A program made the position numbers and the translations under genes. Below are positions 9,355 to 17,613 of a stretch of DNA of 64,000 nucleotides, piece after piece. Below the pieces are notes generated by a model. It worked only from the letters and a program-made list of their open reading frames with translations, had not been told where the DNA came from and did not search any database. Source of the stretch: Fibrobacter succinogenes (GTDB lineage: Bacteria > Fibrobacterota > Fibrobacteria > Fibrobacterales > Fibrobacteraceae); the NCBI GenBank assembly GCA_902794535.1, contig CADBHQ010000011.1, positions 62,001 to 126,000 of the forward strand, in the 5' to 3' direction. Positions within the stretch are counted from its first letter, which is position 1, and each line of letters opens with the position of its first letter.

Positions 9355-11258
9355 AAAAATTCCTGTTCCTTCTTTTAGCTTTTGCGTTCGTCTGTTTCGC
9401 AGCCGATGACGATAAGCACCCTTGGTACGTAAACCTGAAGGGTAACAAGGCGTTTTCGAATTTCCAGCTCGAAGAACAGCTTGACATTCCCGAAGAATTC
9501 GGCAAGATGGACACAACCAAGCAAGACTTCATGATGCGTCTTTCGCTTGAAAACATCAAGGCGCTTTATTATTCTCGCGGCTATTACAGCCTTAGCATGT
9601 CCATGGAAATTCACCGCGACATTATTTCGGCAGACAGCAGCGTGCGCGGCTATTTCATTACCATTCGCGACGGCGAGCGTTACCGTTTTAGCGGCGGAAA
9701 AATTATCGTTCCCGAAGAAAGCCGAGTTGAACTAGACGAATCGAAATTGAATATCGCGCAAGACCACCTTTACAATCAAGACGACATAGCCGAAGATTTG
9801 GAAGACATTCAAAAGGCATACCGCCGCGAAGGTTACTTGCATTCAACGCTTTCTTCAATCGAAATGATTGACACCACGCGCAAGAAAATCTTTGTCCAGA
9901 TTACGGTGAATCCCGGCGCGAAAGTCATGATGGGCAACATAATTTCGTCTAGCCACCGTTCCAAAGACAAGCGCAATCCAAACGTCGTGATTTCAGAAAC
10001 GGGCCTTACCGACACCGCATGGCTTTCAAGCCTATGGCGCATTCCAGAAGGCGAAATTATTGACGGTAACCAGTACAACACTTTCCGAAACAAACTTTTC
10101 TCGACACAGCTATTCACGCAAATCAAAATGAGCGACTCGCTCCGAGAAGACGGCCTTTCAGACGTTTACCTGAACGTTACGGAACGTATTCCGGGCGAAA
10201 CCCGCTACGGTTTCTTCTTCGAAGAAATTTACGGGTTCGGTGCATTCGCCTCGGCAAAGCACAAGAACTTCTTAGGGCACTTTCATGAATTTTCGGCAAG
10301 TGCACAGATTGCCCAGCACAAGCAAGAAGCCTCTATCGGTTACGCAAACCCACTCTTGTTCGGAACCTCGTTCAGCTTTATTCCGACTGCCATTCGCTTT
10401 GAAGACCACGTTACACTAAACCACGAAAAAATCAACCCGCCGGCATACCCCGACAGTTTGGAAGAACGCTACGAAGTCATCAACCGTGCAGACTTGACCT
10501 TCGGCATTACAAAGCACATTCGTTTCCGCGGAACATTCGATACTCGTTACGTGAACAAGAACCAAGACAGGCTCTTCAAAGTGAAAGGCGAAACTGCACT
10601 CACCTTCGACTACACCGACGACTATTTCAACCCCACAAAAGGTATTCGACTGGCCCCTACATTTGGCGCAGGCTCTAACTGGAAAGCCGATCTTCAAAAC
10701 CCGACCATGGTGGGCAACCCTTACACCTACGGCGAAATGACCATCAACCTTTACCACCCGCTATTCTGGACTTTCTACGGAGCCGTAAGTGGCAGCGCGG
10801 GTAAATTCTTTGCCAAAGCTCTTGAAGACGACGCCAGAATCTTTTACCAGGGCGGCACGCGTTCTGTGCGCGGTTACAGATTCCGCAGTATTTTTGCAAG
10901 CGATACAAGTTACGAAAGTGGCGTCGACGACGATGGCAACGACATCATCGATACCGTTATCAACACAGGCCTTACACCGCTTTACTTTAGATTCAACGAA
11001 GAAATCCGCTGGACATTCCCGTGGAAATCTTGGCAGCGCTGGCAGATTGTGCAGTTCTACGACTGGGCGAAAGTCACCGACAGCGAAAGTTCAAAATACA
11101 CCGAAAAAGAACGCGAAAGTTTTGGTTTCGGAGTTCGCTATCGCTGGCAGTTCTTGACGTTCCGCCTAGATTATGCATTCAAGAAAGATTTGAGCAATTG
11201 GGATTTGGAGCACTTTGCTTCAGGCCGATTCGCCTTCGACCTATCGCAAACATTCTAA
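9351..11258 (+). CDS. tamA: TamA/BamA-type Omp85 outer-membrane protein
   Basis: 635 residues from ATG 9351, with AGGAGGG upstream inside the tamB end. A signal peptide (about 1-18) is followed by POTRA-type segments: YVNLKGNKAFSNFQLEEQL at the start, and YNQDDIAEDLEDIQKAYRREG further on. The C-terminal half is a 16-strand type barrel. GGTRSVRGYRFRSI, near residue 500, is the conserved loop-6 (V/I)RG(F/Y) motif of Omp85 proteins, and the protein ends in an aromatic residue (LSQTF), as outer-membrane barrels do. Coupling to tamB suggests a TamA role; a second BamA-like function cannot be excluded from sequence alone. Confidence 0.88.
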   Translation: MKKFLFLLLAFAFVCFAADDDKHPWYVNLKGNKAFSNFQLEEQLDIPEEFGKMDTTKQDFMMRLSLENIKALYYSRGYYSLSMSMEIHRDIISADSSVRGYFITIRDGERYRFSGGKIIVPEESRVELDESKLNIAQDHLYNQDDIAEDLEDIQKAYRREGYLHSTLSSIEMIDTTRKKIFVQITVNPGAKVMMGNIISSSHRSKDKRNPNVVISETGLTDTAWLSSLWRIPEGEIIDGNQYNTFRNKLFSTQLFTQIKMSDSLREDGLSDVYLNVTERIPGETRYGFFFEEIYGFGAFASAKHKNFLGHFHEFSASAQIAQHKQEASIGYANPLLFGTSFSFIPTAIRFEDHVTLNHEKINPPAYPDSLEERYEVINRADLTFGITKHIRFRGTFDTRYVNKNQDRLFKVKGETALTFDYTDDYFNPTKGIRLAPTFGAGSNWKADLQNPTMVGNPYTYGEMTINLYHPLFWTFYGAVSGSAGKFFAKALEDDARIFYQGGTRSVRGYRFRSIFASDTSYESGVDDDGNDIIDTVINTGLTPLYFRFNEEIRWTFPWKSWQRWQIVQFYDWAKVTDSESSKYTEKERESFGFGVRYRWQFLTFRLDYAFKKDLSNWDLEHFASGRFAFDLSQTF

Positions 11259-11273
11259 GCGGCAAAGCCGCGA

Positions 11274-11341
11274 TGTGGAATGTGGGATGTGAGATGAGAA
11301 ATGTTTAATTACTCATTACACATTTCACATTAGTCATTTAC
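11274..11341. repeat. Degenerate heptad array, inverted arms, between convergent genes
   Basis: The left arm reads in units of seven (GATGTGG, AATGTGG, GATGTGA, GATGAGA, AATGTTT) and the right arm in CATTACA, CATTTCA, CATTAGT, CATTTAC, the imperfect reverse complement. A long imperfect hairpin can form between the tamA and ABC gene 3' ends and might terminate both. Confidence 0.6.
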
Positions 11342-12167
11342 TAGACACTACGTCGCGATATAATTTCGCAAGATCTGCTTTTTCGTTTACGACATTCGCA
11401 CTGATTCCGGCAGCCGTAAGCGCCGCACGAATTTGCTCTAACGATGCAGCAGAGTCTACTTTGAAGGTTGCGGATTCGCCGGCAAGGTCTGCGACTCGCC
11501 CGCTCTTCAAAAGTTGTCCGCGGTCGATGATAGCGTAATCGGTCGATTCTTCTTCCATTTCGGCCAGAATATGCGAGCAAACGATAGCGGTACCGCCTTC
11601 GTTTTTGCGCCAGTCGGCAAGCAAGCTCCACACGGTTTCGCGGGCCATCGGGTCCAAATTTGCGACCGGCTCGTCAAGAATCAAGAGCTTGGGGGAAGGC
11701 GCCATAGCACGCAGCAATTGCACCTTCTGGCGATTGCCGAGCGAAAGTTTGCCCATGCGGGTTTCAAGGCTCGGCAATTCCAGCTTTTTCGCAAGAGTCG
11801 TAATGCGTTCGCGGGCGGCAGATTCATTCCATTTGGGATTGTGCGCCGCGTAAAAGCCCACGAAATAGTCCACGTATTCCGCAATCGAAAGCTTGGGGTA
11901 AACGCCCGGATTTTCAAGCAAGATTCCGCAGGCGCTAGGGTCGAGAAAACCATTCTTGCCGCGCAAACCGTCTGCAATTTCAAGCGAGCCTGAAAACTTC
12001 GAGAATCGCCCGCACAAGAGTCGCAAAAGCGTGGTCTTGCCCGCCCCATTCGGGCCCAGAAGCGCAAAGAAACTGCCTTCGGGAATTTCGAGATTCACCG
12101 AAGCAAGCGCCTTTTCCGACGCACCGGGGTAAGCAAACGAAACACCTTGGACCTTAATCGCAAACAT
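11334..12167 (-). CDS. ABC transporter ATP-binding protein
   Basis: 277 residues from ATG 12167; the frame is open upstream, but the ABC fold begins at this Met (MFAIKVQGVSFAYPG). Walker A is GPNGAGKTT (near residue 40), the signature motif is the variant LSLGNRQ, and Walker B is LLILDEP followed by an H-loop (CSH). This is the CcmA/NatA-like exporter ATPase class. No permease gene is adjacent, so the substrate is unknown. TATATT lies 7 nt upstream of the ATG and there is no Shine-Dalgarno, suggesting a leaderless mRNA. The 3' end overlaps the heptad array that separates it from tamA. Confidence 0.88.
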   Translation of the reverse strand: MFAIKVQGVSFAYPGASEKALASVNLEIPEGSFFALLGPNGAGKTTLLRLLCGRFSKFSGSLEIADGLRGKNGFLDPSACGILLENPGVYPKLSIAEYVDYFVGFYAAHNPKWNESAARERITTLAKKLELPSLETRMGKLSLGNRQKVQLLRAMAPSPKLLILDEPVANLDPMARETVWSLLADWRKNEGGTAIVCSHILAEMEEESTDYAIIDRGQLLKSGRVADLAGESATFKVDSAASLEQIRAALTAAGISANVVNEKADLAKLYRDVVSSK

Positions 12168-12174
12168 GAGGCTA

Positions 12175-12180
12175 AATATA
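12175..12180 (-). promoter_or_regulatory. -10 element of the ABC ATPase gene
   Basis: On the minus strand TTTTCTATATTTAGCCTC precedes ATG 12167, so TATATT is only 7 nt from the start codon. No ribosome binding site is visible. Confidence 0.5.
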
Positions 12181-12226
12181 GAAAACGAAAAGCGGTCCGC
12201 AAACGCGAACCACTTTTCAATATCTT

Positions 12227-12310
12227 GCGCCAAAGGCGCCATTATTTTACTCAAAGGACCGAAGGTCCGCGCTCACGCCTCAAAAGGAGCGTAGCGACCG
12301 AGCTCTTAGC
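12227..12310. repeat. Cluster of small hairpins and a dispersed 33-bp repeat
   Basis: Two short palindromes, GCGCC-AAA-GGCGC (12227-12239) and GGACC-GAA-GGTCC (12256-12268), are followed by a segment (12278-12310) that matches 17555-17588 at about 85% (CCTCAAA.GGAGC ... AGCGACCGA). Both copies sit just downstream of the 3' end of a minus-strand gene, glyA here and the PBP gene there. Confidence 0.5.
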
Positions 12311-12311
12311 C

Positions 12312-12340
12312 CAAGTAATTTTGCTCCGCAAAATTACTTG
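12312..12340 (-). terminator. Perfect hairpin overlapping the glyA stop codon
   Basis: CAAGTAATTTTGC (12312-12324) and its exact reverse complement (12328-12340) form a 13-bp stem with a 3-nt loop. The TAA of glyA (12334-12336) lies in the stem. There is no long T-run after it, so intrinsic termination is uncertain; 3'-end protection is another option. Confidence 0.5.
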
Positions 12341-13617
12341 TACAGCGGGTGCTTCTTGCAGAGGGCCACGATTTCTTCGCGGATCTTCTTGAGAGCAGCA
12401 TCGTCGTCCTTAGCCTTGATAGCGCGGTCGATGATGCGGGCCACTTCGCGAGTGTCTTCTTCGTCGAAGCCACGAGTCGTGATAGCAGGCGTACCGAGAC
12501 GGACACCGGACGGGTCCATCGGCTTGCGCGGATCGAACGGAATCGTAGAACGGCTGCAGGAGATGCCGACTTTTTCCATAGCCACTTCGGCTTCCTTACC
12601 GGAAACGCCCTGAGAAGTCATATCGACAACGATGAGGTGGTTGTCGGTACCGCCACTAATAACCCTGTAACCGAGCTTCTGCATTTCATCGGACATAGCC
12701 TGAGCGTTCTTAATGACGTTCTTCGCGTAGGTCTGGAATTCCGGCTGCAGAGCTTCGAGGAATGCAACGGCCTTACCGGCGTTGATGTGGTCATGCGGAC
12801 CACCCTGCATACCCGGGAACACGCCCTTGTCGATTTCCTTGGCCAAAGAAACTTCCTTGAGTTCGCCCTTCACCATCTTCTGGATGGTGCGGTCCTTGCA
12901 CATGATGATAGCGGAACGCGGGCCACGGAGAGTCTTGTGGGTCGTGGTCGTCACGATGTCGAAGTACGGCACCGGAGAATCGATTGCCTTACCGGCGATG
13001 AGGCCAGCGACATGAGAAATGTCAGCCATGGTGAGGGCGCCGACTTCGTCTGCGATTTCCTTGAAGCGCTTCCAGTCGAGGTTACGGCTGTAGGCAGAGA
13101 AACCAGCGAGGATCATCTTCGGCTTTTCGCGGAGGGCGATTTCGCGGACCTTGTCCATGTCGATGCGGCCAGTTTCCTTATCGACTTCGTACTGCACGAA
13201 GTTGTAGAGCATACCGGAGAAGTTCACCGGATGGCCGTGAGAAAGGTGTCCACCGTGGTCGAGCTTGAGGCCGAGGACCTTGTCGCCCGGTTTGAGGACG
13301 GCGAAGTACACGGCGGCGTTGGCCGGAGAACCGGAAAGCGGCTGGATGTTCACGTGGTCGCAACCAAAGAGCTTCTTGCAACGGTCGATGGCCAAAGCTT
13401 CCATCTTGTCGATCACTTCGTTACCACCGTAGTAGCGCTTGCCAACGTAGCCTTCGCTGTACTTGTTGGTCAGCACGGAACCCATGGCTTCCATGACTGC
13501 CTTGGAGGTGTAGTTTTCAGAAGCGATGAGTTCGATGCCATATTCCTGGCGTTCGGCTTCTTCCTGGATGATGTTGTAGATTTCCGGATCGGTCTGTTGC
13601 AATGTAGATTTGAGCAT
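12334..13617 (-). CDS. glyA: Serine hydroxymethyltransferase
   Basis: 427 residues, full family length. It interconverts serine and glycine with tetrahydrofolate in the cytosol, using PLP, and feeds one-carbon units into purine and methionine synthesis. Family landmarks are YGIELIASENYTSKAVMEA, NKYSEGYVGKRYYGG, the PLP-lysine segment VTTTTHKTLRGPR (Lys near 228) and GTPAITTRGF close to the end. The ATG at 13617 has AAGGAG at 7-nt spacing, and a TATATTTG -10 lies at 13650-13655 on the minus strand, about 33 nt upstream of the ATG. The gene stands alone. Its stop codon is buried in a 13-bp hairpin. Confidence 0.98.
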   Translation of the reverse strand: MLKSTLQQTDPEIYNIIQEEAERQEYGIELIASENYTSKAVMEAMGSVLTNKYSEGYVGKRYYGGNEVIDKMEALAIDRCKKLFGCDHVNIQPLSGSPANAAVYFAVLKPGDKVLGLKLDHGGHLSHGHPVNFSGMLYNFVQYEVDKETGRIDMDKVREIALREKPKMILAGFSAYSRNLDWKRFKEIADEVGALTMADISHVAGLIAGKAIDSPVPYFDIVTTTTHKTLRGPRSAIIMCKDRTIQKMVKGELKEVSLAKEIDKGVFPGMQGGPHDHINAGKAVAFLEALQPEFQTYAKNVIKNAQAMSDEMQKLGYRVISGGTDNHLIVVDMTSQGVSGKEAEVAMEKVGISCSRSTIPFDPRKPMDPSGVRLGTPAITTRGFDEEDTREVARIIDRAIKAKDDDAALKKIREEIVALCKKHPLYK

Positions 13618-13989
13618 TTAGCTACTCCTTGGTATTTTGTACGCGGGCAAATATAGCAATTTTTCCCGACCAAAGGGGTAGGTATCCCCCTGGTTCGCAC
13701 TTCGTTGCTCTCCACCCCCACTGCGGAGACACCCCGCAACGCCCCGTTGCCCTCCATGCTGTCCTTGGTTCGCCCACTGTCATGCTGAACTTGGTTCAGC
13801 ATCAGCTTTTCAGACCCGAGAAATCAGATAAATGGGCCACACTGATTCGAAATCACTAACGTGATTTCAGAAACCATAGATAAGGTTCTTTATGTGACTA
13901 GCGCGCATGGCCACCAAGGTGTGATCTCCTTTGATGCATGCAAAAAGGGCTACACGAATTGGAACACAATCTTTTTAAATAGTTTTTTC
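13618..13989. other. Intergenic region with glyA promoter and a REP-like palindrome
   Basis: 372 bp without a credible gene. It holds the glyA promoter (TATATT, minus strand, 13650-13655) and a palindrome at 13782-13802. The remainder, to the AT-rich GNAT gene, shows nothing I can name. Short open frames here read through the palindrome and are not credible. Confidence 0.6.
13782..13802. repeat. REP-like intergenic palindrome, copy 1
   Basis: ATGCTGAAC-TTG-GTTCAGCAT, a perfect 9-bp stem flanked by GTC and CAG. It shares its outer GTCATGC...GCATC frame with the elements at 37762-37782 and 48150-48171, while the inner bases differ in a compensated way. Confidence 0.65.
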
Positions 13990-14628
13990 CTATGACACCC
14001 GCCTTTTCTTCGGCTTCAAGTTTTTTTTCTTGGTTTGCGATTTTTCGTTTTCCAAATGGATAAACATGAAATCGCAATCTTCATCGTAATCGGGTTTTAT
14101 ATGAGATTCAATAAAATCCTTAACCTCAGGAGGAGGGTACGAGAATCCATACTTTGACTTGTAAGTTATCTGCAAAGGGCTTTCATGAATAGCGTATATG
14201 TATAAATGCGACGCACCAACATATTTCTTGGCTTCACGTACGATAGGCAAGATAAAATCAAAGAACATGATAGAACCAATATCAGTCCCCCTGTCGCTTA
14301 CATACGCACCATTCTTTGCAAAATACACTAAGTCGATTCCTGGCAAAGTATAAAACAACTTGCCCTTGGCTTCGAGCGGAAACAATCCCGCCTTCAAGGT
14401 GAAATAACCACACAAATACCCCGGTTCTTCAAAAACAAGAAAAGTCCGTGCAATTCCATTAGCCATATCATCTAGAGCTCTTTTCTTGAGATATGACGCT
14501 AGATTTTTGCCTTTGGGATGCGATGGCAAAAACGTCTTCAAGACCCTTTTATGTTCAGCAGAAAGAGGTTCACAGTAAAAAGGGCCTCCTTGCGGCTCTT
14601 TTAACGGGAAAAATGGATTTTCATTCAT
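13990..14628 (-). CDS. GNAT-like acetyltransferase, possible toxin-type
   Basis: 212 residues, AT-rich and Lys-rich compared with its surroundings. The central part fits a GNAT fold: strand TFLVFEEPGYLCGYFTL, the segment SDRGTDIGSIMFFDFILPIV in the place of the acetyl-CoA pyrophosphate loop, then LYIYAIHESPLQITYKSKYGF, which ends in the Y-x-K-x-GF pattern typical of GNATs. GNATs transfer acetyl from acetyl-CoA to amines; toxin-type members acetylate aminoacyl-tRNA. The C-terminus is a basic tail (KKKNLKPKKRR). It starts 8 nt after a small gene (14637-14867), an arrangement like toxin-antitoxin pairs, but neither activity is demonstrated. A horizontally acquired patch is likely from base composition. 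Confidence 0.6.
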   Translation of the reverse strand: MNENPFFPLKEPQGGPFYCEPLSAEHKRVLKTFLPSHPKGKNLASYLKKRALDDMANGIARTFLVFEEPGYLCGYFTLKAGLFPLEAKGKLFYTLPGIDLVYFAKNGAYVSDRGTDIGSIMFFDFILPIVREAKKYVGASHLYIYAIHESPLQITYKSKYGFSYPPPEVKDFIESHIKPDYDEDCDFMFIHLENEKSQTKKKNLKPKKRRVS

Positions 14629-14636
14629 TATATGAA

Positions 14637-14867
14637 TTACTTAGACGGAATTTTCGGTAAATTGTTAATCTTGCGGAATCTGTTTTCATCATATACAGGA
14701 AAATGCAGCATAGCTTCATATGCAGCCCTAGCTTTTTTCCGCAAGGTTTTCATTTCCAATTTCGTCATACCATAAATATAACTATTTAGCATATCAAAAT
14801 CAATACCTGTCCGTTTCAGTGCTTTTGCTCCCTCGCATCCATCAATATTGTAGATGATAAAAGTCAT
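14637..14867 (-). CDS. Small protein of unknown function upstream of the GNAT-like gene
   Basis: 76 residues. AAAGGA precedes the ATG with 7-nt spacing, which supports translation. The sequence (MTFIIYNIDGCEGAKALKRTG ... MTKLEMKTLRKKARAAYEAML) has a basic helical middle but no motif I recognise. It is 8 nt from the GNAT-like gene and shares its AT-rich composition, so the two are probably co-transcribed. An antitoxin role is possible by position only. Confidence 0.6.
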   Translation of the reverse strand: MTFIIYNIDGCEGAKALKRTGIDFDMLNSYIYGMTKLEMKTLRKKARAAYEAMLHFPVYDENRFRKINNLPKIPSK

Positions 14868-15039
14868 TTAAATCCTTTTTAGTTTCATCACAAGACATTT
14901 CGTGAAGAGACAGAACCCCTGTCCATACTATACACGCTTTTTTTCAGCCAATTGTATACCAATTCCACGAAAATTTATTTCTTTTTACATTTCCAGCAGG
15001 TTCCATCCTGCACAAACAAAGGGCTATAACACTTTTTTC

Positions 15040-15045
15040 TATATT
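15040..15045 (+). promoter_or_regulatory. -10 element of the Omp85-like gene
   Basis: TATATT preceded by a T-run (15033-15038) lies 9 nt before ATG 15055. No Shine-Dalgarno is visible, which suggests a leaderless or nearly leaderless transcript. Confidence 0.5.
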
Positions 15046-15054
15046 ATCCACGCA

Positions 15055-16812
15055 ATGCCTGTTATCTTGTTTATTCTCTTTTTTGTACCTCTTGCGGCCT
15101 TTGCGCAAGATACTCCCGGTGCATTCAAGATTGATTCTATTCAGTACAATATCGGTGACGCTTTTGACGATTCCAAGTACCACACTAGATACGACAAGTG
15201 GGCGCTTGACCTGCTAAACTGGATTCATATCGAGACCCGCGAATCGACGGTCCGCAAGTTGCTCCTTTTTAGCGAAGGCGACGTGGTGACCGACCTCCAG
15301 ATACAAGAAGCCGAACGTTTCCTGCGCACCCAAAAATACCTTTCCGACGCACACATCAAGATTTCTAACGAAAACGGCAAGAATATCGCCACAGTCAAGA
15401 CCAGCGACAACTGGACGCTCGCCGTTCCCACGACTTTGGGCTTTTCCGGCAGCAAGTGGACTTACGACAATTTGAACTGGGGCATTGGCGTTCAAGAAAG
15501 CAACTTCTTGGGTCTCGGGCAAAAGCTCGGTTTCTACTTCGGGCACGACGAGTTCCGCGACATGTGGCAAGTGGAATATGGCGACCCGCACTTTCTGTTC
15601 CGCTACAACCATTTAGACTTTTTATATAGCTACAACACCGACGGCTACCTCGCTTACGGAAAAATGTACCTTCCGTTCCTTAGCCGCAGTCAAAACCAGT
15701 GGGCCTACACCATCGAAGGCATAAAAAACAAACGCAACGCTTACGTTTACGGCAGCGGAGATCTCCCGCCAGGCGTATCCGTTTATGACGCCCAGCTAAA
15801 GTTCAAGAACGCGCCCATTTACAACAACAAAAAAGCCCTGCTCGACTCGTTCCAGCTATACAACGGCAACGAAGCTGTAAAGCTCATGGCAGTCGAAGAC
15901 TTTGTGGACGACTCGTTGAGCGTCAGATTCAGCCGTTCCTTCGGCGGAACCTACCGCAAGTTCTATATCGGCGCCACCTACGACTACCACCATACTACCG
16001 CAAGCGAAGGCAAGCTTTTCCGCTACATCTTTACCGACGGCGACACCACCTACGCCATCGATTCCGCTACCGCAGTCAACGAATGGCTCCCCGAACTGAC
16101 AGATTCCCGCCTCGGCATGTACTTGATATTCTCAAACATCCGCTACGAAAAAATCAAGAACTTCCACAATGCCAAATGGACCGAAGACATCGAAAAAGGC
16201 TACATGCTTAAAGCTCAAATTTCCAAGAACTACGAGCAGTTGGGAGCCGCCGACAACGATATACGCCTTGACTTTTGGGCAAACATGATGCTTGGCTATT
16301 CCATGCACCACCTCACGCTCAAATCAGAAATGAGTTTCTATCTGGATCATGGCGAACAGCGCGACTTTTACGGCAAAATTTCTGGAGAATATATTTTCCA
16401 CCCGAACAATAAATTCTCGACAGCGCTTTCTGGCCTTGTAGACTTTTATGAAGACGCCCGCTACGGCAAGCAGCTCACTCTTGGCGGTTCAAATGGATTC
16501 GCCGGATTCCCCACCGGATTCTACGCCGGGCAAGCTCGTGTATTCGCGAACTTCGAACAGCGTTACTTTACCGACTTTGAGTTAGCGACACTCTTGCCCG
16601 TATTCGCCGTCTTTGAAAGTGTCGGCGAAACAGCCTGGGATCTTTGGGATATCAACCGCAAGGATCTGGTTTACCTCGTCGGTTTTGGCATCCGTTTCGT
16701 GCAAACCAAGTCTATTAGCCGCCTGATTAATAAGGTAGACGTAAGCATTCCGCTTAACGGCGTTCGCAAGGCGGAACCCCACTACTCTATCATTACAACC
16801 TACAACCTGTAA
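15055..16812 (+). CDS. Omp85-like outer-membrane barrel protein
   Basis: 585 residues from ATG 15055. The frame is open further upstream, but the signal peptide begins here (MPVILFILFFVPLAAFA/Q). Residues of about 50-110 resemble a POTRA module (RKLLLFSEGDVVTDLQIQEA, then FLRTQKYLSDAHIKI). The rest is a beta-strand-rich barrel with alternating aromatic residues. The stretch GGSNGFAGFPTGFY stands roughly where Omp85 proteins have the RGY loop, but that motif itself is absent. It may be a lipid or protein assembly factor with reduced periplasmic modules. It is not adjacent to tamA. Exact family assignment is uncertain. Confidence 0.7.
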   Translation: MPVILFILFFVPLAAFAQDTPGAFKIDSIQYNIGDAFDDSKYHTRYDKWALDLLNWIHIETRESTVRKLLLFSEGDVVTDLQIQEAERFLRTQKYLSDAHIKISNENGKNIATVKTSDNWTLAVPTTLGFSGSKWTYDNLNWGIGVQESNFLGLGQKLGFYFGHDEFRDMWQVEYGDPHFLFRYNHLDFLYSYNTDGYLAYGKMYLPFLSRSQNQWAYTIEGIKNKRNAYVYGSGDLPPGVSVYDAQLKFKNAPIYNNKKALLDSFQLYNGNEAVKLMAVEDFVDDSLSVRFSRSFGGTYRKFYIGATYDYHHTTASEGKLFRYIFTDGDTTYAIDSATAVNEWLPELTDSRLGMYLIFSNIRYEKIKNFHNAKWTEDIEKGYMLKAQISKNYEQLGAADNDIRLDFWANMMLGYSMHHLTLKSEMSFYLDHGEQRDFYGKISGEYIFHPNNKFSTALSGLVDFYEDARYGKQLTLGGSNGFAGFPTGFYAGQARVFANFEQRYFTDFELATLLPVFAVFESVGETAWDLWDINRKDLVYLVGFGIRFVQTKSISRLINKVDVSIPLNGVRKAEPHYSIITTYNL

Positions 16813-16912
16813 CAGTCCCGCCGACAAGGCAAAAGTGTGATTTTTCGCAAAAAATCGCATTTTTTTTGAATAAACCTGTCTTTCCGACCTATTTTTTCGT
16901 ATTTTAAAGGGT

Positions 16913-17458
16913 ATGAATTTCGTTTCTAGAATTTTAGGTATTGCCGCCATTGCAGCGGTTGCGCCTTTTGCGCAGCTTGCTCCGGAACCCCAGATGGCCG
17001 ATGTGAAGTTGATGCAGGATACCACCACTAACCAGCCCATGAAGATGGATTTTTCGAAGCCACTTTCGGGCATTAGCGATCCGGGAATTCTGTTCAGCCA
17101 GTTCGCAAACAGGCCTCTCTTGATCTACTATTTTAGCCCCAAGTGCCCGCACTGCCAGCGTCACATTTCCGAAATCCAGGATCTGGTCAAGGAATATGAG
17201 CCCAAGGGCCTCACCGGCATTGCCATCGGTCTCGGCGGCGGCATCAAGAAAAATGACATTCGCCTGTTTATCGACCAGTTCCACGTAGCGATTCCCGTTT
17301 TCCAGGATAGCGACTACAAGTTCGGTCCCGCATACGGCACAGGCTACATTCCGGTTGTGTATGTGGTACAGAAAGACGGAACCTTCTACCGTTATGAAAC
17401 TTTGAACGAAGCCAACATGAACCACATGCGCGCAACGCTCAACAAGATGTTTAAGTAG
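16913..17458 (+). CDS. Exported thioredoxin-like (TlpA/AhpC-TSA-type) protein
   Basis: 181 residues with a signal peptide (about 1-22, ending FAQLA). The active site is a CPHC motif in YYFSPKCPHCQRH (near residue 80), followed by a cis-proline segment (GTGYIPVVYVV). Such proteins reduce or form disulfides in the periplasm; the substrate is not evident. TATTTT lies 7 nt upstream of the ATG (16900-16905), and the adjacent AAAGGG is too close to be a good ribosome binding site, so a leaderless message is possible. A strong terminator follows at 17499-17524. Confidence 0.85.
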   Translation: MNFVSRILGIAAIAAVAPFAQLAPEPQMADVKLMQDTTTNQPMKMDFSKPLSGISDPGILFSQFANRPLLIYYFSPKCPHCQRHISEIQDLVKEYEPKGLTGIAIGLGGGIKKNDIRLFIDQFHVAIPVFQDSDYKFGPAYGTGYIPVVYVVQKDGTFYRYETLNEANMNHMRATLNKMFK

Positions 17459-17498
17459 CGAGTGAGCTCGCCACTACGTGGCTTTGAGGAATGAGGAC

Positions 17499-17524
17499 GT
17501 GCCCCTATCCGGGGCACTTTTAGT
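17499..17524 (+). terminator. Rho-independent terminator after the thioredoxin-like gene
   Basis: GTGCCCC-tatcc-GGGGCAC (7-bp GC-rich stem, 17499-17517) is followed by TTTTAGTTT. A second small hairpin, GCGAG-tga-gCTCGC, lies just after the stop codon. Confidence 0.85.
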
Positions 17525-17554
17525 TTAGTCACAAAACCATATAAAGCAAGGCCC

Positions 17555-17588
17555 CCTCAAAGGGAGCCTCAGCGACCGACCTCATAGC
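17555..17588. repeat. Dispersed repeat, second copy, downstream of the PBP gene
   Basis: CCTCAAAGGGAGC ... AGCGACCGACCTC matches 12278-12310 at about 85%. Both copies lie downstream of minus-strand genes in the same orientation. Confidence 0.5.
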
Positions 17589-17613
17589 TCAAAGCGTCCA
17601 TAGGACGCGACCT

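Noticed and set aside
13470..13802. 110-codon minus-strand frame over the REP-like palindrome
   Set aside because: The peptide start (LNQVQHD) is the translation of the palindrome, and the rest is antisense to or out of frame with glyA.
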